From: Candidatus Cloacimonadota bacterium
Lineage (GTDB): Bacteria; Cloacimonadota; Cloacimonadia; JGIOTU-2
DNA length: 37,122 nt
Assembly (NCBI GenBank): GCA_030611765.1
Contig: JAUWPE010000011.1
Coordinates: forward strand, 1-37,122
Direction: 5' to 3'
Shown here: positions 1 to 11,149 of the stretch, one piece after another
How the letters are laid out: each line of letters opens with the position of its first letter
Numbering within the stretch: position 1 is the stretch's first letter
Notes under the pieces: generated by a model
What the model was told of the DNA's origin: nothing
Databases searched by the model: none
Seen by the model: the letters and a program-made list of their open reading frames with translations, nothing else
Translations under genes and position numbers: made by a program

Positions 1-1
1 A

Positions 2-1078
2 CAAAGCGCAGACGATCAGATTGCAGCGATGAAAAAAGTCGCAGATGAAACAAAAACGCTTCAACAGGAAATCAGTGAAATAAGTAAAGCTCTGGATAAG
101 GAACTGCTTGCAATTCCGAATATAATTGATAAATCGGTCCCAATTGGATTTGATGACTCAGATAATAAGTTTATACGAGAATGGGGTGAAAAACCGACCT
201 TTGATTTTCAACCTCTTGTTCACATGCAGTTAGCAGAGAAATTGGGATTGCTTGATTTCCAGCGCGCAGCAAAGATCGCAGGCAGTGGGTTTCCGTGTTA
301 TACAGGCATTGGAGCACAGCTTGAAAGAGCTTTGATAAATTTTATGCTGGATTTCCATCGGGAAGTGAATGGCTACACTGAGATATTTCCTCCCTTTATT
401 GCGAATCGGAAAGCTATGACCGGGACCGGTCAGCTTCCCAAGCTTGAGTTTGATATGTATCATATTAATGAGGATGATCTTTTCTTGATCCCGACGGGTG
501 AAGTACCTCTTACCAATCTCCATCAGGATGAGATCTTGCAGGATGAGCAGCTTCCTATTAAATATACTGCATACACTCCATGCTTTCGAAGAGAAGCTGG
601 TTCTTACGGAAAAGACACAAAGGGCTTGCAGCGTGTTCATCAGTTCAATAAAGTTGAGCTTGTGCAGTTCGTGAAACCTGAAAATTCTGAAGAGGCATTG
701 CAGGAAATTCTTTCACAGGCAGAGGCAGTTTTGCAGCAATTGGGTTTACCATACAGGGTTATGCAGCTTTGCAGTGGGGATCTTAGCTTTGCTGCTTACA
801 AGTGTTATGATATTGAGGTTTGGTCTGCAGGGCTGGAAAAATACCTCGAAGTAAGTTCGTGTTCGAATTTTATTGACTTCCAATCCCGACGGGCGCAAAT
901 TCGGTTTCGTTCATCCCAAGATGGGAAAGTGCATTATGTGCACACTTTGAATGGTTCCGGGGTTGCGACACCCCGAACGATGATCGCTCTTTTAGAAAAT
1001 AATCAAACAAAGAAGGGTGAGATAATTGTCCCTGAAGTATTGAGAAAATATATTGGTGGCAGAGAGAAGATAGTGTAG
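2..1078 (+). CDS. serS: Seryl-tRNA synthetase, 5'-truncated by the window edge
   Basis: This enzyme charges tRNA-Ser with serine in the cytoplasm. The reading frame is open to the left edge, with residues QSADDQIAAM preceding the first visible ATG at 29, so the true start lies outside the window and roughly 60-70 N-terminal residues are missing. The visible part contains the end of the tRNA-binding coiled-coil arm and then the class II catalytic core. Motif 1 lies around GSGFPCYTGIGAQLERAL. The serine/ATP site includes PTGEVPLTNLH. Motif 2 is CFRREAGSYGKDTKGLQRVH. Motif 3 is LNGSGVATPRTMIALLENNQ, with its arginine present. The rRNA operon begins about 200 bp downstream on the same strand and appears to have its own promoter. 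Family assignment is secure. Confidence 0.97.
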   Translation, partial: QSADDQIAAMKKVADETKTLQQEISEISKALDKELLAIPNIIDKSVPIGFDDSDNKFIREWGEKPTFDFQPLVHMQLAEKLGLLDFQRAAKIAGSGFPCYTGIGAQLERALINFMLDFHREVNGYTEIFPPFIANRKAMTGTGQLPKLEFDMYHINEDDLFLIPTGEVPLTNLHQDEILQDEQLPIKYTAYTPCFRREAGSYGKDTKGLQRVHQFNKVELVQFVKPENSEEALQEILSQAEAVLQQLGLPYRVMQLCSGDLSFAAYKCYDIEVWSAGLEKYLEVSSCSNFIDFQSRRAQIRFRSSQDGKVHYVHTLNGSGVATPRTMIALLENNQTKKGEIIVPEVLRKYIGGREKIV

Positions 1079-1112
1079 TAGTGGCACTTTGCGAGAAGTA
1101 TCAAATATGTTA

Positions 1113-1140
1113 TTGACATCGATAATAAATAAATTATATT
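1113..1140 (+). promoter_or_regulatory. Probable rRNA operon promoter
   Basis: TTGACA at 1113-1118 and TATATT at 1135-1140 are separated by 16 nt, a near-consensus sigma-70-type promoter about 140 nt upstream of the mature 16S 5' end. A second TTGACA at 1157-1162 has no convincing -10 box at normal spacing, so I mark only the first. The AT-rich region between the boxes fits a strong promoter. This is predicted from sequence only. Confidence 0.65.
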
Positions 1141-1158
1141 GTTTATTACAAAATGCTT

Positions 1159-1178
1159 GACACGAAAATTGTCGTGTC
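1159..1178 (+). promoter_or_regulatory. Inverted repeat in the rRNA leader
   Basis: GACACGA at 1159-1165 and TCGTGTC at 1172-1178 form a perfect 7-bp inverted repeat with a 6-nt loop. It overlaps the second TTGACA and lies just downstream of the predicted -10 box. It could be a protein-binding site or an early leader hairpin. Nothing in the sequence decides between them. Confidence 0.4.
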
Positions 1179-1194
1179 GTGAACTCTGCAACAC

Positions 1195-1205
1195 GTTCTT
1201 TAAAA
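1195..1205 (+). promoter_or_regulatory. boxA-like antitermination site in the 16S leader
   Basis: GTTCTTTAAAA resembles the boxA element that NusB and NusE (S10) bind to make rRNA transcription resistant to termination. Its position, just upstream of the 16S processing stem, matches the usual layout. A gene for NusB itself lies in this window at 16335-16775. Confidence 0.5.
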
Positions 1206-1211
1206 ACACAT

Positions 1212-1225
1212 AGGGTGTATACATA
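1212..1225 (+). other. 5' half of the pre-16S processing stem
   Basis: AGGGTGTATACATA is perfectly complementary over 14 nt to the sequence at 2847-2860 beyond the 3' end of 16S. Such stems are the usual RNase III substrate that releases pre-16S. Pairing was checked base by base. A small additional hairpin (AACTAA/TTAGTT, 1235-1250) follows it in the leader. Confidence 0.7.
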
Positions 1226-1277
1226 TTCGTAAGCAACTAAGCAATTAGTTACGCAAAAAATAGTAAATTAAAAACAC

Positions 1278-2842
<1,565 letters not shown>

Positions 2843-2846
2843 ACTT

Positions 2847-2860
2847 TATGTATACACCCT
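2847..2860 (+). other. 3' half of the pre-16S processing stem
   Basis: TATGTATACACCCT is the exact reverse complement of 1212-1225. It sits 14 nt after the mature 16S end and 21 nt before tRNA-Ile, so the pair would loop out the whole 16S gene. Confidence 0.7.
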
Positions 2861-2881
2861 TATCTTTTATAAATGTGAAAA

Positions 2882-2958
2882 GGGCTTGTAGCTCAGTTGG
2901 TCAGAGCACCGCTCTGATAAGGCGGGGGTCGGTGGTTCGAGTCCACCCAGGCCCACCA
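2882..2958 (+). tRNA. tRNA-Ile (GAT)
   Basis: This is a 77-nt cloverleaf with an encoded CCA end. The acceptor GGGCTTG pairs with CAGGCCC, the anticodon GAT is at 2916-2918 in a CTGATAA loop, and the T-arm loop is GGTTCGAGTCC. It lies in the 16S-23S spacer, a common location for this tRNA. Confidence 0.97.
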
Positions 2959-2994
2959 TTACTGAGCGGTAGCACAATGCTCAATATTCTCGCT

Positions 2995-3070
2995 GGGGGA
3001 TTAGCTCAGTTGGGAGAGCGCCGCTCTTGCACGGCGGAGGTCGTCGGTTCGAACCCGTCATCCTCCACCA
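2995..3070 (+). tRNA. tRNA-Ala (TGC)
   Basis: This is a 76-nt cloverleaf with CCA encoded. The acceptor GGGGGAT pairs with ATCCTCC, including one G-U pair. The anticodon TGC is at 3028-3030. It forms the second member of the classic Ile-Ala spacer pair. Confidence 0.97.
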
Positions 3071-3078
3071 GTATTTTT

Positions 3079-3092
3079 TGTTCTTTTCAAAA
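3079..3092 (+). promoter_or_regulatory. boxA-like site before 23S
   Basis: TGTTCTTTTCAAAA just after tRNA-Ala resembles a spacer boxA, the second NusB/NusE binding site normally found between 16S and 23S. It precedes the 23S processing stem, as in known operons. Confidence 0.45.
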
Positions 3093-3097
3093 CATAT

Positions 3098-3118
3098 AGT
3101 AGTGTATTAAAGTAAGAG
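3098..3118 (+). other. 5' half of the pre-23S processing stem
   Basis: AGTAGTG-TA-TTAAAGTAAGAG pairs with 6105-6124 downstream of 23S. The first arm (3107-3118) pairs over 12 nt, and 3098-3104 pairs over 7 nt. One additional A-T pair and a single bulged base lie between them. This is the expected RNase III processing stem. Confidence 0.7.
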
Positions 3119-3132
3119 AGTATCTTATTGAA

Positions 3133-6093
<2,961 letters not shown>

Positions 6094-6104
6094 TCTCTTT
6101 TTAT

Positions 6105-6124
6105 CTCTTACTTTAATCACTACT
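6105..6124 (+). other. 3' half of the pre-23S processing stem
   Basis: CTCTTACTTTAA-T-CACTACT complements 3098-3118 with a single bulge. It lies between the end of 23S and the start of 5S. Confidence 0.7.
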
Positions 6125-6146
6125 TATTTTTATATGGGCAGTGAAT

Positions 6147-6266
6147 TGATTGGTTGTTATAGCAGTGTGGAAACACCTGTTCCCATCCCGAACACAGAAG
6201 TTAAGCACACGTGCGCTGATGGTACTGCATGGGAGACTGTGTGGGAGAGTAGGTCGCAGCCAATCA
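6147..6266 (+). rRNA. rrf: 5S ribosomal RNA
   Basis: This is a 120-nt 5S rRNA. The terminal helix TGATTGGT/GCCAATCA encloses the conserved CCCATCCCGAACACAGAAGT segment and a GGGAGAGTAGGTC loop E/helix region. It is enclosed by a perfect 10-bp outer stem, GGGCAGTGAA (6136-6145) with TTCACTGCCC (6268-6277), which probably serves processing. Confidence 0.96.
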
Positions 6267-6267
6267 C

Positions 6268-6283
6268 TTCACTGCCCTTTTTT
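6268..6283 (+). terminator. Outer 5S stem followed by a T-run
   Basis: TTCACTGCCC, the 3' arm of the stem around 5S, is followed at once by TTTTTT. It may therefore act both as processing stem and as the first terminator of the operon. With 120 nt of 5S as its loop it is not a classic compact terminator, and a compact hairpin follows at 6338. Confidence 0.4.
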
Positions 6284-6337
6284 ATTTTACTTCACAAATC
6301 TTTATATACTTAGGTGCAGAATAGCAAAAAAATTTAA

Positions 6338-6370
6338 GGGCAATGAATTAATTTTCACTGCCCTTTTTAT
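6338..6370 (+). terminator. Rho-independent terminator of the rRNA operon
   Basis: GGGCA (6338-6342) and TGAA (6344-6347) pair with TTCA (6354-6357) and TGCCC (6359-6363), with one A-C mismatch, followed by TTTTTATTT. On the opposite strand the same hairpin is followed by a weaker T-rich run, so it may also serve the convergent gene ending at 6385. Its arms copy the 5S flanks almost exactly. Confidence 0.7.
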
Positions 6371-6384
6371 TTAATGAGATATTT

Positions 6385-7818
6385 TTAATGTCTTACTGTA
6401 TGTTTACTCGTTTCAGCACGATGAACATCCCATTCATATCCGCACATCTGGCATTTTCTATGGTCGAGATAATTCTCGGTCGTTGTGATTTCTTCATCCC
6501 AATGCCGATTATAATGTTTTGTTTCAACATTACCAGAAGTTGAAGTACCTGTATAAACGTCACGTGCTTTCAAGGCTGTTGATTCTTCTGTGCCAGTATG
6601 AGTGCTGCCTTTATCTGCAGCGCTCCACATTGTATGGCAGTTTGGACAGCGGTTGTAGCTTATGTTACTGTTGTTTCTCCTCATGAAAATAAACCATGGA
6701 ATAAGAGTAAATATAGCGATAACAAGAAACTGATCAAGAATAATATAAAGGGTCAACACAAGGAAGAAGAAATACATAAATGCAGTAAGCAGGATGAAGT
6801 TGAAAAATTTTACCAGTCCATTTCCCATCGGTTTGATCGCAATGATCAGCCGCCTGAAGGGCCAGGATATGAATTGAGGTATTGAAAAGAAAAGAAACAA
6901 TAAAATTATAGAGACGATGAAGCCGACAACTTTGGTTAAGAAATTTTTCTTTTTGAATTTTGACCACCAGCTCTCACCATCTTTTTCATAGTAAGCACTT
7001 TTCTTGTTCGACAGCCAGTTTAAATTGATCTTTCTTATCAATCCTGCAAGGGGAAGTTTTTCTGTAATTGATTTCTTGGCAGAACCGAGAAGTGTTATCT
7101 CATTCGCAACATTGCCATCATAATGTATCTTGATCCCTTTGTGACGCATTTTATTTTCGACTGCGATAGCATATCGGAAGTAGAGCTCGGAAGCAGTTTG
7201 ATCGTTGTTCGTATAAATGAATACACTTGCAGGTCCGATGTAGTTGATTGCTTTTTCCTGGGTTTTACCGATGAGCTTTTTCTGAAGTTTTTTGAAAGGA
7301 TAGATCCTGACAAATTTATGATTAACTTCTGGAAGGGTTCTGAAATATGGTGAACGCATATAGTGCTTGATAACTGTACCAACCCTCCCATCCTTAAGGC
7401 GGACTTTGTAGATGCCGCCATTATCAAGAATTTCAAGTCTGTATGCTCGGGTGCCGGGAGGAAGTATTTCATAATCTCCAGTGCCCCATTTCAGTCCATA
7501 ATAAAATTTAATTGAGTCGACATTCTCTACCCAATAGATTTCCTCGATATCGTCAAATTTGATAAATCCGTATTCTTCTGAAGGTAATGTGACTTTAAAA
7601 CACGAGGCATAAGATGCTGAAGGAGTTACTTTTGTACCCTTCCATACTTGCTTCAGCTCGATCGCTGGTTCTCCTTTTGATTGATAGCTTTCCCAGAGAA
7701 GCCAGGTATTGTTACGTATCGTCCAAACTTCCTGAACTTCTGTAACTTTTTCCTTAGCACATAATGATGAAAATACAAGAATAAAAAATAGTAAAACTGC
7801 GAGCCCTTCTTTTAACAT
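6385..7818 (-). CDS. Exported membrane protein with SH3-like N-part and C-terminal zinc ribbon, unknown function
   Basis: I do not recognise this 477-residue protein. It starts with a clear signal peptide (MLKEGLAVLLFFILVFSSLCAK), then has about 260 residues rich in beta structure with short motifs (for example KVRLKDGRVGTVIKHY) that resemble SH3-like segments. Two or three strongly hydrophobic helices follow around residues 295-380. The C-terminal soluble tail, about 95 residues, has two cysteine pairs, CPNCH and CQMCG, about 65 residues apart, which looks like a split zinc ribbon. The stretch between the pairs is Thr/Glu-rich. The start is supported by AAGGAG seven bases upstream of ATG. 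It converges on the rRNA terminator and is followed upstream by a lipoprotein gene on the same strand. Confidence 0.7.
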   Translation of the reverse strand: MLKEGLAVLLFFILVFSSLCAKEKVTEVQEVWTIRNNTWLLWESYQSKGEPAIELKQVWKGTKVTPSASYASCFKVTLPSEEYGFIKFDDIEEIYWVENVDSIKFYYGLKWGTGDYEILPPGTRAYRLEILDNGGIYKVRLKDGRVGTVIKHYMRSPYFRTLPEVNHKFVRIYPFKKLQKKLIGKTQEKAINYIGPASVFIYTNNDQTASELYFRYAIAVENKMRHKGIKIHYDGNVANEITLLGSAKKSITEKLPLAGLIRKINLNWLSNKKSAYYEKDGESWWSKFKKKNFLTKVVGFIVSIILLFLFFSIPQFISWPFRRLIIAIKPMGNGLVKFFNFILLTAFMYFFFLVLTLYIILDQFLVIAIFTLIPWFIFMRRNNSNISYNRCPNCHTMWSAADKGSTHTGTEESTALKARDVYTGTSTSGNVETKHYNRHWDEEITTTENYLDHRKCQMCGYEWDVHRAETSKHTVRH

Positions 7819-7936
7819 ATAAATCTCCTTTTCCTTTTATTCGATGATCAATCATGAAACACAAAAAAACGACCAACGAAAACATATATTTGAGTTTGTG
7901 TTATTTGTTAAAAATTGAGTCAAGTTTGTTAACGAA

Positions 7937-8464
7937 TTACTCTTTAATATTCAACAGGTAGTCTGCAGTAAATATGAATTTTACTTCGCCGTTTTCAATA
8001 ACAGGATATGAGTAAGTGGTCAGATAGTATTTTTCTCCTGATCCACCAACATCATAATATGGAATACTCCACATTGCTTTTTTATGCAGATAGGGTTTTT
8101 TATACCAGTTACTGTTCGCAGATGTCATGAAATTGTATGCCTTATCATGCTTTGTTTCTGTTTTATTACTCTCCCGAAATACATAGTAGGTTTCGATGAG
8201 TTCCATATTCTCATCATATGGTGCAGTAGCATAGGCAGCTCCGAAAATGCGTGTATTTTCAGATAAAAGTGTAACAAGTGCTGCAATAATATCTTCCTCT
8301 TGAAGATTTGATTTTTTGCTTAATTCCAGAGCTTTTTTTTGTACTTCACCTTCGATAGTTGTTTGTGTGTCAACGTACTTCAGTTTTTCACAATACGGGC
8401 AGGTGCAGGATGTTATCAAGATAGAGGTAACAAATATTATTAGTGCTGATAATTTTTTGTTCAT
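7937..8464 (-). CDS. Lipoprotein with a lone Cache-like sensor domain
   Basis: This 175-residue protein has a lipoprotein signal with the lipobox ITSC at residues 17-20 (cysteine 20), so it is probably anchored to a membrane on the outside of the cytoplasm. After a short alpha-helical stretch the rest resembles a Cache (PDC) ligand-binding domain: AAYATAPYDENMELIETYYVFR, then a W-Y-x-x-P segment, then MWSIPYYDVGGSGEKYYLTTYSYPV. In known proteins such domains usually sit in the extracellular part of chemoreceptors or sensor kinases. Here no transmembrane helix or signalling domain follows. The start has GGAG nine bases upstream. It might capture a small ligand for a separate receptor or act as a binding protein. 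The domain call is by pattern only. Confidence 0.65.
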   Translation of the reverse strand: MNKKLSALIIFVTSILITSCTCPYCEKLKYVDTQTTIEGEVQKKALELSKKSNLQEEDIIAALVTLLSENTRIFGAAYATAPYDENMELIETYYVFRESNKTETKHDKAYNFMTSANSNWYKKPYLHKKAMWSIPYYDVGGSGEKYYLTTYSYPVIENGEVKFIFTADYLLNIKE

Positions 8465-8637
8465 TCTTACTTCTCCATTTTCAATGTCATATATAGAAAG
8501 TAAAATCCTCGTTATTATAAAAAATCAATCAAGCTTTATATAAAATGTAACACTATTTGATGTTCAATTCATTTCATAAAATGTGAGAATAAAATGATTT
8601 TCTTGCTAATTTTACAGAAAATATTAGTATATTACTC

Positions 8638-9159
8638 ATGCCGAAGAACATGCTGATCACAGGATATCCCGGAGTGGGCAAAACCACTATAATTAATAAG
8701 ATAATTAAAGAATTATCATGCAGCATAGGCGGATTTTACACCCACGAAATGCGAGAGAAAGGCACACGGATTGGTTTTTATATCACTGATTTCGACGGCA
8801 ACCAAATGGTCATGGCTTCAGATAAATCGAACTCTCCATATCGTGTGAATAAATATGGTGTGAATATCGATGCCTTCGAAAAGATCGGCATTCCTGCAAT
8901 GGAAAGAGCTATGAAAAATGCCGACCTGATCGTGATCGATGAAATAGGCAGAATGGAGATGTTCAGCCCAAAATTTTGTAATATGCTGAGAACAGTATTT
9001 GATTCTGAAAAACCCTTGCTTGCTACGATAAAAAAGATAGACTGCGAGCTGACAAAAGAACTGAAACAGAGAAAAGATGTAATAATTTTTGAAGTAACTG
9101 CCAATAATAGAGATACTATTTTAAGTAAAATATTAGAAGCTATTGAAGACTATTTATAA
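8638..9159 (+). CDS. THEP1-type nucleoside-triphosphatase
   Basis: This 173-residue cytoplasmic P-loop enzyme belongs to the NTPase/THEP1 family, which hydrolyses nucleoside triphosphates (and may phosphorylate nucleosides or RNA ends). The length is normal for the family. The Walker A motif GYPGVGKTT is at residues 9-17 and the Walker B motif LIVIDEIGRMEM has its acidic pair at D101-E102. The segment GGFYTHEMREKGTRIGFYI is typical of the family. No Shine-Dalgarno sequence precedes the ATG. Instead a TATATT lies only 4 nt upstream, so the message could be leaderless. It is a single gene, divergent from the lipoprotein gene at 8464, with a decayed gene fragment 4 bp beyond its stop on the other strand. 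Confidence 0.88.
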   Translation: MPKNMLITGYPGVGKTTIINKIIKELSCSIGGFYTHEMREKGTRIGFYITDFDGNQMVMASDKSNSPYRVNKYGVNIDAFEKIGIPAMERAMKNADLIVIDEIGRMEMFSPKFCNMLRTVFDSEKPLLATIKKIDCELTKELKQRKDVIIFEVTANNRDTILSKILEAIEDYL

Positions 9160-9162
9160 AAA

Positions 9163-9303
9163 TTAATTTTTCAGCTTATTTACTTCCTTAATGATCTGCC
9201 TTGCTTTCTTATGTCCCAATTCTTCGGCTTTTGCAGATTTTTCAGAACTTTGTCGTTATCACCCAAAGTTTCAACGGTTTTTACATTGCAATAGAGATAA
9301 GCG
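9163..9303 (-). pseudogene. Decayed 3' end of a repeat-type (Sel1/TPR-like?) protein
   Basis: On the minus strand the residues AYLYCNVKTVETLGDNDKVL continue, after a one-base frame change at the A-run at 9238-9242, into KSAKAEELGHKKARQIIKEV and a stop at 9163-9165. The AEELGHKKA spacing resembles the tail of Sel1/TPR-type repeat proteins. Upstream of about 9305 the frame runs into a dispersed repeat and no start or normal N-terminus is visible. It is probably the surviving 3' tip of a lost gene. The frameshift sits in a homopolymer and could be a sequencing slip, but the truncation would remain. Confidence 0.45.
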
Positions 9304-9325
9304 AAAAGCTCTATGAATAAAAACT

Positions 9326-9384
9326 GGATTCCCGATTTCCTACCTTCGCGAGGACAAGCTTTTCGGGAGTGACAATCTTCTTTG
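9326..9384 (-). repeat. Dispersed 'TTGTCAxTCCCGA...ATCCAGT' repeat
   Basis: Read on the minus strand, this begins TTGTCACTCCCGAAAAGC and ends CGGGAATCCAGT, with an inverted core (CCCGA/TCGGG). The same frame of conserved ends, with a different core, is found on the plus strand at 18959-18996 (TTGTCATTCCCGATC...AAATCCAGT). Repeats of this pattern are scattered in many bacterial genomes. Confidence 0.5.
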
Positions 9385-9392
9385 TTTGGAGT

Positions 9393-9517
9393 AGCCGACT
9401 CCGTCGGCTTTTGATTCGAGTTATCCAGCATCGAGACGCTTGATGCACTCCAAAAATAATTGTGCAGTCAGGGACCACTCCCTGGCTGTAAGTGTGTCAT
9501 GGAATGGTCCATGACAC
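9393..9517. repeat. Cluster of four consecutive hairpins
   Basis: Four adjacent inverted repeats fill this gene-free stretch. AGCCGAC/GTCGGCT is at 9393-9409. GCATCGAG/CTTGATGC, near 9429-9447, has one G-U pair. CAGTCAGGGA/TCCCTGGCTG is at 9465-9488 with a 4-nt CCAC loop. GTGTCATGGA/TCCATGACAC is at 9494-9517 with a 4-nt ATGG loop and 10 perfect pairs. A fifth, at 9539-9560, is the citF terminator. No coding potential is evident between 9305 and 9586. Confidence 0.6.
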
Positions 9518-9528
9518 CTCGAATGTTT

Positions 9529-9560
9529 GAAAAAAGAAGGCGAGAATGCGCATTCTCGCC
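9529..9560 (-). terminator. Terminator of the citrate lyase operon
   Basis: A perfect 22-bp palindrome at 9539-9560 (half-site GGCGAGAATGC) is followed on the minus strand by TTCTTTTTTC (9538-9529). It lies 27 bp beyond the citF stop, the position expected for a rho-independent terminator. Confidence 0.75.
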
Positions 9561-9586
9561 TTCGGTTGTTATATATTCAACGAGTA

Positions 9587-11149
9587 TTATTCCTCAACTT
9601 TTCTTACTGTATCAAGAATTGTTCCATCCACCCATTCAACCACCGCAACTGCTTCATCAGAGAGTTTCGGCTTCGCAGGTATTCCGCACATGTCATCAAT
9701 TTCTGCTTTTATATCTTTAATGTCTCTAATCGGAAGTCCTGAATTCTTTGTTGCTTCAATTAGATCGTTTCTTAGTGGATTGATCGCAATTCCACGTTCT
9801 GTCACAATGACATCGACCAGTTCGCCGGGTGCAACAAGCGTGGTAACTTCATCTTTTATCACAGGAATCCTATCTCTAAAAGAAGGGACTGCGATCATAG
9901 TACATTTTGCCATCATGCAATTCTGGAAGCCACCTATTCCGTGTAACATACGCCCGTCGCTGTGCGTAACGCAGTTTGCATTAAAGTTCACATCTACTTC
10001 TGTGCTGCCAAGTACGATCACATCCATCATTTGCACCAGGTTGCCTTTTGCGTGAAAATCGTAAATATCAAAAATATCTATTGGGATATGTTTCGGATTA
10101 TCTCTCAGTGAAGAGATAGCTTCCAAGCCAAAGGTCTGTCCGTCAAATATATAGTCGGTACGACCGTTATTCATCATATCCACAAGATATTTTGTGCTTC
10201 CCCCGATCAAACTTCGGGCTTTGATGCCTTTCTCGGTCATCATTTTGTTGATAAAATCGACAAATGCGAGTGAAGTCCCACCTGCCCCCGCCTGAAAATT
10301 CATGCCATCTTTTAAGATCCCGGCAGCATCAACAAATTTGGCAGCATATTCAGCAATAAGCAATCTGTCAGGACTTTTGGTTATCCTTGTTGTGCCGGAT
10401 ACTATCTGTTCCGGATCGCCAATTTCGTCCACAACAACAACAAAATCCACATCATTACCCATTATATCCCAGGGATAACATGGAAAATCAATCAAAGTAT
10501 CAGTAACAACTAAAGTCCTATCTGCATTTTTTGAATCAACTCTTGAAAAAGATACGGGACCAAAAGGATGTTTTCCCAAAACGCCGTTTGCATTTCCCAT
10601 CATATCTGCAGCAGATGCAGCCAGTACTGCAATGTCAATATGAAGTTCGCCATCTGCCACAGCCCTGTATCTGCCGCCGTGACTTCTGAGATAACCGAGT
10701 CCCTTCATTTTACCGTGGCTACAAAAATCTCCCAGCGGACCGTTCAAACTTCCTTCAATGTGATGTACTACACCAGATTCAAGATGCTTAATGATCGGAG
10801 CATGACATGGGAATGCCGCACTTGGAGCCCATATTAGATCCTTTACGCCGAGTTCTGCAGCAATATCAAAAATCCGGTTTGCAACATAATCTCCGTTTCG
10901 GTAATGATGATGTGTCGAGATTGTCATTCCATCTTTCAGTCCGGATTTTATCAGCGCTTCTTTTAAAGAATCAACGATCTTATTACAATCTTTTGGATAA
11001 TCTATACATGTCGGCACTCGTGGCGCTGCACCTTTGTGTGTCGGCCTGTATTTATTGACTCCCTGGAAAGGTATGACCGGCTTTCCGTTCACGATAGTAG
11101 GTACAAGACGTCCTGCTGCATTTTTCATAAATTTATCTGCTTTTTTCAT
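9587..11149 (-). CDS. citF: Citrate lyase alpha subunit (citrate CoA-transferase)
   Basis: CitF exchanges acetyl on the acyl carrier subunit for citryl, the first step of citrate cleavage to acetate and oxaloacetate. This 520-residue protein matches the family over its full length. It has GLKDGMTISTHHHYRNGDYV near residue 70, APSAAFPCHAPIIKHLESGVV, the GRYRAVADGELHIDIAVLAA segment, and the C-terminal GIAINPLRNDLIEATKNSGLP and VEWVDGTILDTVRKVEE. Its ATG (11149-11147) overlaps the stop of the upstream citD-citE gene by one base (TAATG), so the two are probably translationally coupled. A GGAGGT Shine-Dalgarno sequence lies nine bases before the ATG. A strong terminator follows. citC, citX and citG, needed to mature the complex, are not in this window. 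Confidence 0.95.
   Translation of the reverse strand: MKKADKFMKNAAGRLVPTIVNGKPVIPFQGVNKYRPTHKGAAPRVPTCIDYPKDCNKIVDSLKEALIKSGLKDGMTISTHHHYRNGDYVANRIFDIAAELGVKDLIWAPSAAFPCHAPIIKHLESGVVHHIEGSLNGPLGDFCSHGKMKGLGYLRSHGGRYRAVADGELHIDIAVLAASAADMMGNANGVLGKHPFGPVSFSRVDSKNADRTLVVTDTLIDFPCYPWDIMGNDVDFVVVVDEIGDPEQIVSGTTRITKSPDRLLIAEYAAKFVDAAGILKDGMNFQAGAGGTSLAFVDFINKMMTEKGIKARSLIGGSTKYLVDMMNNGRTDYIFDGQTFGLEAISSLRDNPKHIPIDIFDIYDFHAKGNLVQMMDVIVLGSTEVDVNFNANCVTHSDGRMLHGIGGFQNCMMAKCTMIAVPSFRDRIPVIKDEVTTLVAPGELVDVIVTERGIAINPLRNDLIEATKNSGLPIRDIKDIKAEIDDMCGIPAKPKLSDEAVAVVEWVDGTILDTVRKVEE

Noticed and set aside
2848-3099. An 83-codon frame across the spacer tRNAs
   Set aside because: It is fully explained by tRNA-Ile and tRNA-Ala, and the translation is just tRNA sequence read as protein.
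9180-9431. An 83-codon minus-strand frame
   Set aside because: Its first half is a dispersed repeat and its second half the frameshifted remnant, so it is not a real gene in this form.
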